The notes under the pieces are model-generated. The model had not been told where the DNA came from and did not search any database. It worked only from the letters and a program-made list of their open reading frames with translations. The position numbers and the translations under genes are program-made. From an uncultured Rhodospirillales bacterium (lineage in GTDB: Bacteria > Pseudomonadota > Alphaproteobacteria > ATCC43930 > CGMCC-115725), in NCBI GenBank assembly GCA_903822185.1, contig CAIJOA010000032.1:1-64000 (forward strand): a stretch of DNA of 64,000 nt, given 5' to 3'. Of the stretch, positions 24,239 through 32,375 are shown in pieces (position 1 is the stretch's first letter; each line of letters starts with the position of its first letter).

Positions 24239-25252
24239 CTATTTCGCCGGCAGCGAAATGACGTAGCGTTTGTCGAACAGCACGTCGCGCGTGACACTTT
24301 CCTTGACCATGCCTTGCGATTTGTACCACGCCGCCTGGCGCAGCACGTCGTCCTCGTCGAGGCGCGCCTGCGGGTCGATGAAGATGATGCCGGCCTTTAC
24401 ATGATCGACCGTCAGGCCGGTGCCTTTGGCGATGATCGCTGCCGCTTCATCCGCGCCGGCGTTATCCTTGCGCGTTTCGCCGGGGCCGGTAAAGGCGTCG
24501 TGATAATCCTGCGCGCCCTTGCGATAGGCTGTCAGGAACCGCTTGATCATCGCGCCGCGATCGTTCGCGCTCTTGGTCGAGACGAACAGCGCACCCAACT
24601 GCCACGGCGTTTCGTCGCCCGACCAGCCGAGCAGATGCAGGTCGCCTTTCTGAATAAGCGGGATCGCCGGCGTCCCCAGCAGATAGGCCGCATCGGCCGA
24701 TCCGCCCGTCACCGCCGAGGCGATGTTCCCGATCGATTGCAGCGGCATGATCCGCAAAGTCGATAGATCGAAGCCGTATTTCTGCGCGATCAGCGCCAAG
24801 GCGTAATGATTGGGCGAGCCGATCTGCGAGATGGCGAAGGACTGGCCCGGCAAATCCTTGAACGAGCGCAGCCCCGCCTCGTACGCCTTGGCCGAGACGA
24901 CATAGGCGTTGAAGTTAAAGCCCGGCACCTCGCGCGAATAACCGCCGATCAGTTTCAGCGCGCCCTGCCCCGCCAGTTGGAAATAGCCGCCGGTCGTACC
25001 GGTGACGCCGACATCGATATCGCCCGACACCGTCGCCGAAACGATCGGTTGCGACGCGTCGAAATAGACGATGGTCGGGGTGAAACCCTCGGCGGCGAAA
25101 TAGCCGCGATCGATCGCAATATAGAGCGGCGCGGCACCGACGCTTTTGAGCGCGCCGATCTTGACCTCTTCGGCATGGACAGCGTCGACTAGAGAAAACG
25201 CCAACAAGAACGCAACCGCCGCCTGCCGCAACAAAGTCACCCGCCCCTCCAT
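24239..25252 (-). CDS. NMT1/SsuA-type ABC substrate-binding protein
   Basis: 337 residues with a signal peptide (LLRQAAVAFLLAFSLVDAVHA, cut before EEVKIG). The mature part has KIGALKSVGAAPLYIAIDRG, YFAAEGFTPTIVYF and SATVSGDIDVGVTGTTGG, the NitT/TauT-family pattern. Hinge and second lobe follow (LPGQSFAISQIGSPNHYALA). It forms a two-gene unit with the aldolase at 23445. No ATPase or permease is near. The ligand is unknown. Confidence 0.85.
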   Translation of the reverse strand: MEGRVTLLRQAAVAFLLAFSLVDAVHAEEVKIGALKSVGAAPLYIAIDRGYFAAEGFTPTIVYFDASQPIVSATVSGDIDVGVTGTTGGYFQLAGQGALKLIGGYSREVPGFNFNAYVVSAKAYEAGLRSFKDLPGQSFAISQIGSPNHYALALIAQKYGFDLSTLRIMPLQSIGNIASAVTGGSADAAYLLGTPAIPLIQKGDLHLLGWSGDETPWQLGALFVSTKSANDRGAMIKRFLTAYRKGAQDYHDAFTGPGETRKDNAGADEAAAIIAKGTGLTVDHVKAGIIFIDPQARLDEDDVLRQAAWYKSQGMVKESVTRDVLFDKRYVISLPAK

Positions 25253-25393
25253 CTTGCACCGTCCCGTTAGAATGTCACCGATCGGTCCTGCGAGGCAAAC
25301 GCGCCGTCGTCACCCCGCTGCGTTGTGGGTTACTTGCCAGACAAGGCGCCAGTCGATACGGTCCCGACCGACCAATATTTGAGGGAGGGCCAG

Positions 25394-25684
25394 ATGGCCA
25401 AGGGTTACTGGATTGCAACGTACCGTTCGATTTCGAAGCCGGAAGCGCTGGCCGAATATGCCAAGCTGGCAGGCCCGGCGATCGAGGCCGGCGGCGGGCG
25501 TTTCCTCGTGCGCGGCATGCCGTCGAAGACCTATGAGGCGGGCCTCAATCAGCGCACCGTCATTATCGAATTCGACAGCCTGGAAAAGGCCATCGCGACC
25601 CATGACAGCCCCGGCTATCAAGAGGCGTTGAAGGCGATCCACGGCGCGGCCGAACGCGACATGCGCTTCTGCGAAGGCGCGTAA
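25394..25684 (+). CDS. DUF1330 domain-containing protein
   Basis: 96 residues from the ATG at 25394, preceded by GGGAGGGCC. It has the ferredoxin-like DUF1330 signature: MAKGYWIATYRSISKPEALA, then GGRFLVRGMPSKTYEAG with the conserved Arg, then RTVIIEFDSLEKAIATHDSP. Such proteins are stand-alone cytoplasmic dimers, probably small-ligand binding or stress-related; the role is not established. A terminator follows at 25715. Confidence 0.9.
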   Translation: MAKGYWIATYRSISKPEALAEYAKLAGPAIEAGGGRFLVRGMPSKTYEAGLNQRTVIIEFDSLEKAIATHDSPGYQEALKAIHGAAERDMRFCEGA

Positions 25685-25714
25685 TCGTCTGGGACTTTAA
25701 GTCCCGAAAAATCG

Positions 25715-25749
25715 AGGCGCGGCACTCCCTGTGGAGGCCGCGCCTTTTT
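25715..25749 (+). terminator. Intrinsic terminator of the DUF1330 gene
   Basis: AGGCGCGGC (25715-25723) pairs with GCCGCGCCT (25737-25745) followed by TTTT. A similar stem preceded by the same AAATCGAGGCGCGGC text is at 25910-25948. Confidence 0.85.
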
Positions 25750-25764
25750 CTTTTCTGAAGCAGC

Positions 25765-25890
25765 CCTCACCCTCCCGCGCTCTGCGCGGGTCCCGCCCCC
25801 TCCCATTTCATGGGCGAGGGTTTGGCTTTCCCCCTCGCCCGCTTGCGGGAGAGGGAGGGACCCGCCGCGTTAGCGATGGGAAGGTGAGGG
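25765..25890. repeat. Family E intergenic repeat region, copy 2
   Basis: CCCTCACCCTCCCGCGCT and its approximate inverse (GGGAGAGGGAGGGACCCGC, GGAAGGTGAGGG) flank a GC-rich centre. The text resembles 130-198. No open frame of interest covers it. Confidence 0.6.
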
Positions 25891-25911
25891 TTTGCCAACC
25901 CCACAAAAATC

Positions 25912-25948
25912 GAGGCGCGGCGTCCTTCACGGATGCCGCGCCTCTTTT
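25912..25948. terminator. Bidirectional terminator between DUF1330 and choice-of-anchor P genes
   Basis: GAGGCGCGGC pairs with GCCGCGCCTC. TTTT follows on the plus strand and TTTTT on the minus strand, so it can end the minus-strand gene at 25967. Confidence 0.8.
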
Positions 25949-25966
25949 CGTTTAAGATGGCCGTGA

Positions 25967-26845
25967 TCAGGCCATGCGGTTTCCGAACATCGGCGACTTG
26001 CGCATCATCGCAAAGGACACCAGGCCCATGCCGAGGATGATCAGCGACGAAGGCTCGGGCACGCCGACCGGCCCACCACCGCCGCCACCGCCGCCACCCG
26101 CCGCGATGGCGGTCTGGGAAGCCGAGGACTGGCCGATGATGATGTTGCCGTTGATGAACCCGGCGACGCCATTGAGGACGCCGATCGCGTTGGCGAAGCT
26201 GATATCGAGCGCGTTGACGATAATGCCGGCCGTGTTGACGCCGTCACCCGTGACGATCTGTTCGTTCGCGGTGATGGTGATGCCGAGGCCGCTGAACAGC
26301 ACGTCGTTCGCCGTCGGCATCGCGACGAGAAGCGGCACGCCATTGATGGTCAGGCCCTGGATCAGCGACGAGCCGCTAGCGACCAGCGCGCCGAATTCGC
26401 CGGTAACTTGAGCCGCCGAGGTCAAGGTGGTCGAGGCGAGATTGAGAAGGCCGCCGAGCGTTCCGACCGTGAGGCCGTTGACGCTGGACATCGCACCCGT
26501 CATGCGCGTGCCCGGCAAACCATCGAAATTCGAGAAAGCGTTGACGTTGATGACGCCGGTCGCGAGCACGTCAGCGACGAAAGCCGACAGGACCGAATTG
26601 CTGGTGTTGTAAGGCGCGGGCGCGGTGCCCGAGGCGACCGGCAACGGGCCGCTCGTGACGGTCGCGCCGAGACCAATGATCGGAGGCGTCACGGTCAGGC
26701 TGATGGACTCGCCGTAGGCCGTGCTGGTGCCGGTGACGACGGTTGCATGAGCGAGCGACGGCAGAGTCACCGCGAGGGCGACTGCGCAAATTCCAATGAG
26801 CTTGGCGGCAACGTGGCCGCGAGCGTGCCGAAGCAAGCGTGACAT
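25967..26845 (-). CDS. Choice-of-anchor P family PEP-CTERM protein
   Basis: 292 residues. The start at 26845 is chosen for GGAGGATCGG just before it, though an open frame runs on to 26947. After a basic N-terminus comes a long signal sequence (LIGICAVALAVTLPSLAHA). The body has the family pattern TSTAYGESISLTVTP, YNTSNSVLSAFVADVLATG, TGEFGALVASGSSLIQG and GVNTAGIIVNALDISF. A Gly-run leads to GPVGVPEPSSLIILGMG, a hydrophobic helix and MRKS, a PEP-CTERM anchor, so it is probably exported and processed by exosortase/archaeosortase-type enzymes. The same GPVGVPEP text ends the giant protein at 8807. Confidence 0.85.
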   Translation of the reverse strand: MSRLLRHARGHVAAKLIGICAVALAVTLPSLAHATVVTGTSTAYGESISLTVTPPIIGLGATVTSGPLPVASGTAPAPYNTSNSVLSAFVADVLATGVINVNAFSNFDGLPGTRMTGAMSSVNGLTVGTLGGLLNLASTTLTSAAQVTGEFGALVASGSSLIQGLTINGVPLLVAMPTANDVLFSGLGITITANEQIVTGDGVNTAGIIVNALDISFANAIGVLNGVAGFINGNIIIGQSSASQTAIAAGGGGGGGGGPVGVPEPSSLIILGMGLVSFAMMRKSPMFGNRMA

Positions 26846-27187
26846 CCGATCCTCCATCTCTTCCATTCCTGAACACGAAGCTTTTTGGGACGGCGCTGCT
26901 TCGCGTTGTTCTGTGGCGAGAGGATCGTTGGCGATTACTTCAAACACAAAATATTTCTATAGTTAAAAATGGAAATCTATACTTAACCCGGTTTCCATGA
27001 ACACAAAGCCGCAAAACGGGATTTCGCGCCTTTAAGAAGGCGTCGCTATTTTTGACGCGCGGGAAAGATGTTGTCACCGATAAACGCTGGCAAAAGGCGC
27101 GCGGAAATTGGCGTGCGATCTTCGATTAGATGGCTTTACCGCCCTGCGCCCCACGTCGAGGGGCGCAGGATGGAAATGCAAACCGCC
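26846..27187. other. Intergenic region with promoter-like AT-rich DNA and a hairpin
   Basis: 342 bases. The right part has CTGCGCCCC (27144-27152) paired with GGGGCGCAG (27160-27168), placed after the glmS stop codon on the minus strand, without a T-run. The middle (26940-26990) is AT-rich and should hold the promoter for the PEP-CTERM gene. No gene seen. Confidence 0.5.
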
Positions 27188-29011
27188 CTACTCGACCGTG
27201 ACGCTCTTGGCGAGGTTGCGCGGTTGATCGACGTCGGTGCCTTTGGCGACTGCGACGTGATAGGCCAAAAGCTGCGCTGGAATCGCATAGAGCAGCGGCG
27301 CGACGAACGGATCGCAATACGGCACTTCGATCGCACCGCTGAGTTGGCCGTCGAGACGGGCCAGACCTTCGCGGTCCGAGATCATCACCACCTTGCCGCC
27401 GCGCGCGAGGACTTCCTGCACGTTCGACAGGGTCTTCTCGAACAGGTCGTCGCGCGGCGCGAGGACCACGATCGGCACGCGGTCGTCGATCAGGGCTATC
27501 GGGCCGTGCTTCATCTCTCCGGCGGCATAGCCTTCGGCGTGGATGTAGGAGATTTCCTTGAGCTTCAGCGCGCCTTCCAAGGCCAACGGATAAGCCGTGC
27601 CGCGGCCGAGATAGAGCACGTCGCGGGCTTCGGCGAACCAGGCGGCCATGTCGCGGATACGCTCGTCGTTATTGAGCACTTCGCTGGCGCGGGACGGCAC
27701 TTCGGTCAGTGCGGTCGAAAGAGCGGCTTCCTTGGCGGCGTCGATCTTGCCGCGCGCCTTGGCCAAAGCGATGGCAAAGCAAGCCAGCACGACAAGCTGC
27801 GTCGTAAAGGCCTTGGTCGAGGCGACGCCGATCTCGGGACCGGCATGGGTCGCCAGCACCGCATGGGCTTCGCGCGCCATCGAGCTTTCGGGCTGATTGA
27901 CCACGGCGACGATGTACTGGCCCTGCGACTTGGCATAGCGCAGCGCGGCCAGCGTGTCGGCCGTCTCGCCCGACTGCGAAATGAAGATGGCAAGCCCGCC
28001 TTCGGGCATGTCGGCGGCGCGATACCGGAATTCGGACGCGATATCGACCTCGCACGAGACGCGGGCCAATTGCTCGATCCAATATTTCGCGATGAGGCCG
28101 GAATGAAACGAAGTGCCGCAAGCAATCACCGTGACGCGGCTGATCGCGGCGAGATCGAACGGCATCGGCGGCAGCGTGACGGTGCGCGTCACCGGATTGA
28201 AATGTTCGTTCAGCGTATCGCCCATCACGGCGGGCTGCTCGAAGATCTCTTTCTTCATGAAGTGGGCGTGATTGCCCTTGCCGATCATCGCGCCCGACAA
28301 AGCGGTTTCCCGGATCGCGCGTTCGACCGGATGGCCGGCGGCGTCGCGGATCGCGGCACCCGACGTCGTGACGACGGCCCAGTCGCCTTCTTCGAGATAG
28401 ACGATACGGCGGGTCAACGGCGCCAGCGCCAAGGCGTCGGAGCCGATGAACATCTCGCCATCGCCGACGCCGATCGCCAGCGGCGAACCGCGCCGCGCAC
28501 AGATCAGCATGTCGTGATGGCCGGCGAACAACATCACCAGCGCAAACGCGCCTTCGAGCCGGCCCAGCGCCTTCGCCACCGCCGCTTCCGGCTTCATGCC
28601 TTCACGCAGATAGCGCGTCAGCAGCACGGCGATGACTTCGGTGTCGATCTGGCTTTCGAAATTGAAGCCGAGGCCGGTCAACTCGGCCTTCAGCGCCTGG
28701 AAGTTTTCGATGATGCCGTTATGGACGACGGCGACGTCGCGGGTCGCGATCGGATGGGCGTTGCGCTCGCTGGGCACGCCATGCGTCGCCCAGCGCGTAT
28801 GGCCGATACCGATCTTGCCCTGCACCGGCTTGGTCTGAAGCAGCGTGGCGAGCTCGTTGAGCTTGCCCTGCGCGCGGCGGCGTTCGATCGCGCCATCGAC
28901 CAGCGTCGCGATGCCCGCCGAATCATAGCCGCGATATTCGAGACGGCGCAGCCCGTCGATCAAAAGCGGCGCAACTTCCTGCCGCCCGATGATGCCAACG
29001 ATGCCGCACAT
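27188..29011 (-). CDS. glmS: Glutamine--fructose-6-phosphate aminotransferase (isomerizing)
   Basis: 607 residues, the usual GlmS length. It makes glucosamine-6-phosphate from fructose-6-phosphate and glutamine, the first step of amino-sugar supply for peptidoglycan and LPS. The N-terminus MCGIVGIIG exposes the nucleophile Cys2. The glutaminase domain shows HTRWATHG. Two SIS domains follow, with ACGTSFHSGLIAKYWIEQLA and SQSGETADTLAALRYAK, and the C-terminal KSVTVE tail closes the isomerase site. It lies 37 bases after glmU, so the two form a glmU-glmS unit. Confidence 0.98.
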   Translation of the reverse strand: MCGIVGIIGRQEVAPLLIDGLRRLEYRGYDSAGIATLVDGAIERRRAQGKLNELATLLQTKPVQGKIGIGHTRWATHGVPSERNAHPIATRDVAVVHNGIIENFQALKAELTGLGFNFESQIDTEVIAVLLTRYLREGMKPEAAVAKALGRLEGAFALVMLFAGHHDMLICARRGSPLAIGVGDGEMFIGSDALALAPLTRRIVYLEEGDWAVVTTSGAAIRDAAGHPVERAIRETALSGAMIGKGNHAHFMKKEIFEQPAVMGDTLNEHFNPVTRTVTLPPMPFDLAAISRVTVIACGTSFHSGLIAKYWIEQLARVSCEVDIASEFRYRAADMPEGGLAIFISQSGETADTLAALRYAKSQGQYIVAVVNQPESSMAREAHAVLATHAGPEIGVASTKAFTTQLVVLACFAIALAKARGKIDAAKEAALSTALTEVPSRASEVLNNDERIRDMAAWFAEARDVLYLGRGTAYPLALEGALKLKEISYIHAEGYAAGEMKHGPIALIDDRVPIVVLAPRDDLFEKTLSNVQEVLARGGKVVMISDREGLARLDGQLSGAIEVPYCDPFVAPLLYAIPAQLLAYHVAVAKGTDVDQPRNLAKSVTVE

Positions 29012-29048
29012 TAGAAGGTCACTCCGTACTCAGACGTCATGCCCGACA

Positions 29049-30515
29049 TTACCGCCGTTTCTTCGCTGATTTCTTAACGGCTTTCTTAATAACTTTCTTC
29101 GCGACCTTTTTGACAGACTTCTTGGCCGCCGGTTTGGCCTTCGCTGCCTCGGCTTTCGCCTTAACCTTTGGCTTCTTCTTCACCGGCCCCGCCTTCGCCT
29201 TGGCGCGCCACGCTTTCGCGCGGGCCTTCTTCACCACCTGACGGCCACGGCCCAGCGCCAGCGCGTCGGCGGGGACGTCGGCGGTGATGACGCTGCCGGC
29301 GGCGATCATCGCGCCGTCGCCGATGGTCAGCGGCGCGACCAGTGACGCATTGGTGCCGATGAAGACATCCGCGCCGATCACCGTCTTATGCTTGGCGATG
29401 CCGTCGTAATTGCAGGTGATGGTGCCCGCGCCGACATTGGTGCGGGTGCCGACCGAGGAGTCACCGATATAGGCGAGATGATTGGCTTTGACGCCTTCGG
29501 CCAGGGCCGAATTCTTCACCTCGACGAAATTGCCGATATGGACATTGTCGGCCAGCACCGCGCCGGGGCGCAGCCGCGCGAACGGGCCGATGATCGCATG
29601 ATCGCCGATGGTCGCCCCTGCCAGATGACAGAAGGCCGGAATCTCGACCCCCTCGCCGATCGTGACGTCGGGACCGAAGACGACGAACGGCCCGACGACG
29701 CTGTCGCGGCCGATGGTCGTGTCGGCGGAGAGAAACACGGTTTCCGGCGCCGTGAAGGTGACGCCGTTGGCCATCGCCTTGGCGCGCAGGCGATGCTGGA
29801 ACTCGGACTCGGCGACCGCCAGCTCGGCGCGCGAATTGACGCCCAGCACTTCATGCGCGTCGGCTTCGATCTGGCCGCAGGCAAGACCGCGGCTGCGCGC
29901 GATGGCGACGATGTCGGTCAGATAATATTCGTTCTTCGAATTGTTGGTGCCGATCGCGTCGATCAACGAGAAGAGTTCCTTGCCGTCGATCGCCATGACG
30001 CCGGAATTGCAGAGGGTGATCGCGCGCTGCTCAGGCGTGCCGTCGGCCGCTTCGATGATCGCTTCCAGCGAGCCATCCGCGGCAACAACGAGCCGTCCAT
30101 AGGCGCCCGGATCATGCGGTCGCATTCCGACCACGGCGACGGCGGCGTTGCGGTGACGGCGCTCGGCCAGAACCCGGCCCAGCGTCATCGAGCGGATCAG
30201 CGGCGTGTCGCCATAAAGGACCAACACGTCGCCTTCGAACCCGGTCAGCAGCCTGCGCGCGCTGGCGACCGCGTCGCCCGTGCCGCGCTGTTCCTGCTGA
30301 ATGACGATCTCGGCCGAACCGGCCTCGTCGGCGACATCGTCCATGCCCGGCCCGACGACCGCGATAACGCGCTCCGGCTTCAAGGCCATTACCGTGTCGA
30401 TCACATGCTGGATCATCGATTGGTTGGCGATCCGGTGCAGCACTTTGGGCCGCGCGGATTTCATGCGCGTGCCTTTGCCGGCGGCGAGGATCAGAACGGC
30501 GAGAGAATCGGTCAT
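29049..30515 (-). CDS. glmU: Bifunctional UDP-N-acetylglucosamine pyrophosphorylase/acetyltransferase with Lys-rich tail
   Basis: 488 residues, longer than the usual ~450. It acetylates glucosamine-1-phosphate and then attaches UMP. The pyrophosphorylase domain opens LILAAGKGTRMKSARPKVLH and includes EQRGTGDAVASARRLL. The left-handed beta-helix part includes GPFARLRPGAVLAD, NHLAYIGDSSVG and NVGAGTITCNYDG. After GRGRQVVKKARAKAW come about 60 residues, of which 25 are Lys, arranged as KKxxKK histone-H1-like repeats ending KKRR. Such a tail is not part of the enzyme. It leads the glmU-glmS unit. Confidence 0.97.
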   Translation of the reverse strand: MTDSLAVLILAAGKGTRMKSARPKVLHRIANQSMIQHVIDTVMALKPERVIAVVGPGMDDVADEAGSAEIVIQQEQRGTGDAVASARRLLTGFEGDVLVLYGDTPLIRSMTLGRVLAERRHRNAAVAVVGMRPHDPGAYGRLVVAADGSLEAIIEAADGTPEQRAITLCNSGVMAIDGKELFSLIDAIGTNNSKNEYYLTDIVAIARSRGLACGQIEADAHEVLGVNSRAELAVAESEFQHRLRAKAMANGVTFTAPETVFLSADTTIGRDSVVGPFVVFGPDVTIGEGVEIPAFCHLAGATIGDHAIIGPFARLRPGAVLADNVHIGNFVEVKNSALAEGVKANHLAYIGDSSVGTRTNVGAGTITCNYDGIAKHKTVIGADVFIGTNASLVAPLTIGDGAMIAAGSVITADVPADALALGRGRQVVKKARAKAWRAKAKAGPVKKKPKVKAKAEAAKAKPAAKKSVKKVAKKVIKKAVKKSAKKRR

Positions 30516-30671
30516 TACGGGCCAGTCGTTAAATTGCGGTGCCCGCCTAGAATGACATGGAAACTCTTAGCAAAGAAGTAACGGATTACGAACGCGCGTT
30601 AATAATCCCTTGATATTAAAAGATAGTATTCCCGCGACGTTTTACCACCACCCTCGCCGCCTGGGCGGCGT

Positions 30672-32375
30672 TCACCGGCGCAGCGGGATCACGTTATCCG
30701 CCACCGCCCCGGCCAGGGCCAGCCGGACCTTGTTCGCCAACTCGTCATCGACGAAGGGCTTGCGGATGATCGAGGCCTCGGGGATTCCGGACATCGCCGA
30801 GCGGTCGGCATAGCCGGTGATGAACAGCACCGGGACGGTCGGCCGACGCACATGGATGCGGCGGGCCGCCTCTGCCCCGTTCATGCCGGGCATGGCGAAA
30901 TCGATGATGACCAGGTCCAGGTCGGCTTCGCGTTCGATCAGGTCAAGCGCCGCCCCGCCGCTCCCCGCCTCGATCACCTGATAGCCGAGGTCGTGGAGGA
31001 TAATCCGCGTCACCTCGCGCACGGCGTTGTCGTCATCGACCAGCAGGATGCGGGCATTGGTGGTGTCGATCCCCGCCTCGGCCACATCGGCCCGCACCGG
31101 ACGTGCGACATGCCGGGCCTCGGCGCGGGGCAGATAGATATGAACGGTCGTGCCCTCGCCCAACCGGGAATCGATCCGCACGCCGCCGCCCGATTGTTTG
31201 GCGAAACCGAGTACCTGGCTGAGGCCGAGACCGGAGCCCTTGCCGACTTCCTTGGTGGTGAAAAACGGCTCGAACACCTTGGCGCGGGTTTCCTCGCTCA
31301 TGCCGGTGCCGGTATCGGTGACGCTGACATCGATGTAATCGCCCGCCGCCGGCTCTTCGGGATGGACCGCCGGTCCCAGCGTGACGTTCTGAGTCCCGAC
31401 CACGAGCGTGCCGCCCACTTCCATCGCGTCGCGGGCATTGATGGCGAGATTCAGCACCGCCAATTCGATCTGCGTCGGATCGGCCAACGCATCCCACAGC
31501 CCGTGATGCAGCTTCGTCTCGATGCGGAAGCTGCCGCCCATCGAGCTTTGGATGAGGTCGCGCATATTGCCGACGATATCGTTGAGATCGAGCGAACGCG
31601 GCTCCAGCCGCTGACGGCGAGAAAAGGACAGAAGCTGATCCGTCAGCTTCGCGCCGCGCTCGGCCGCGTTCCGCATGTAGCCGATGCGTTGAAGAATCTT
31701 CTCGTCGATCTGAAGCGCCGTCAGACGTTTTTCCAGAAAGCCGATATTGCCGAGCACGACGGTCAGCAGATTGTTGAAGTCATGCGCGACGCCCGAGGTC
31801 AGTTGCCCGACCGCCTCCAACCGCTGCATTTGGCTGAGAGTCGATTCGACCCGCTCGCGTTCCTCGATCTGGGCGAGAAGCTGGCGATTGGCCGCCGCCA
31901 GTTCGGACGTGCGTTCAAGGACGCGCGATTCCAGTTCTTCGTTCAGCCGCCGTGATTCGTACTGACGCCGGCGCCCGCGAAAAGCGGTCTGGACAAGACT
32001 GACCAACGTCGTTTGATGAAACGGCCGCTCAAGAAAATTGACGTTGCCGAGCGCTTGCACCAGTTCCGCTGCTGCCGGATTGCGCTCGATACCGCCGCCA
32101 TGCTCGGTCAAAAGGATAAAGGGGAAATCGGACCAGGGCGGTTGCGCCTTCACCCAGGCGATGAGGCGGCGCACATCGAGATGGCGCATGGCCTCTTCAG
32201 TCAACAGCGCGACGTCGGCGTTCTGATCCAGTTCGTGAATCAGTTCATCCAGATCGACGCAGATGTCGGCGTGTAGCTTCGCATCGCGCAGGATGCTCTT
32301 CGCCACAACGGCGTCGCGGCCCTTCGGCGCAAGAATAAGGGTCCGTTCCGATTGGAACGCGGACCTTTCGGTCAA
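30672..32375 (-). CDS. Hybrid histidine kinase with degenerate receiver-like N-terminus
   Basis: 567 residues, no membrane segment. Residues 1-135 look like a receiver fold (LILAPKGRDAVVAKSILRDA, DVALLTEEAM, IRL-like helices), but the usual phospho-Asp position reads LLTEEA. A coiled coil follows at about 140-185. The dimerisation domain has LTSGVAHDFNNLLTVVLGN with His198, then HATPase boxes (NLAINARDAM, DTGTGMSEE, GSGLGLSQV). The C-terminal receiver has VIIDFAMPGMNG with the Asp. The gene overlaps the KaiC-like gene by four bases (ATGA), so translation is coupled. It probably takes its signal from the KaiC-like protein. Confidence 0.9.
   Translation of the reverse strand: MTERSAFQSERTLILAPKGRDAVVAKSILRDAKLHADICVDLDELIHELDQNADVALLTEEAMRHLDVRRLIAWVKAQPPWSDFPFILLTEHGGGIERNPAAAELVQALGNVNFLERPFHQTTLVSLVQTAFRGRRRQYESRRLNEELESRVLERTSELAAANRQLLAQIEERERVESTLSQMQRLEAVGQLTSGVAHDFNNLLTVVLGNIGFLEKRLTALQIDEKILQRIGYMRNAAERGAKLTDQLLSFSRRQRLEPRSLDLNDIVGNMRDLIQSSMGGSFRIETKLHHGLWDALADPTQIELAVLNLAINARDAMEVGGTLVVGTQNVTLGPAVHPEEPAAGDYIDVSVTDTGTGMSEETRAKVFEPFFTTKEVGKGSGLGLSQVLGFAKQSGGGVRIDSRLGEGTTVHIYLPRAEARHVARPVRADVAEAGIDTTNARILLVDDDNAVREVTRIILHDLGYQVIEAGSGGAALDLIEREADLDLVIIDFAMPGMNGAEAARRIHVRRPTVPVLFITGYADRSAMSGIPEASIIRKPFVDDELANKVRLALAGAVADNVIPLRR

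Noticed and set aside
27068-29014. A 648-codon plus-strand frame across glmS
   Set aside because: Shadow frame; glmS on the minus strand is unambiguous.
29388-30581. A long plus-strand frame across glmU
   Set aside because: Antisense of glmU without domain signatures.
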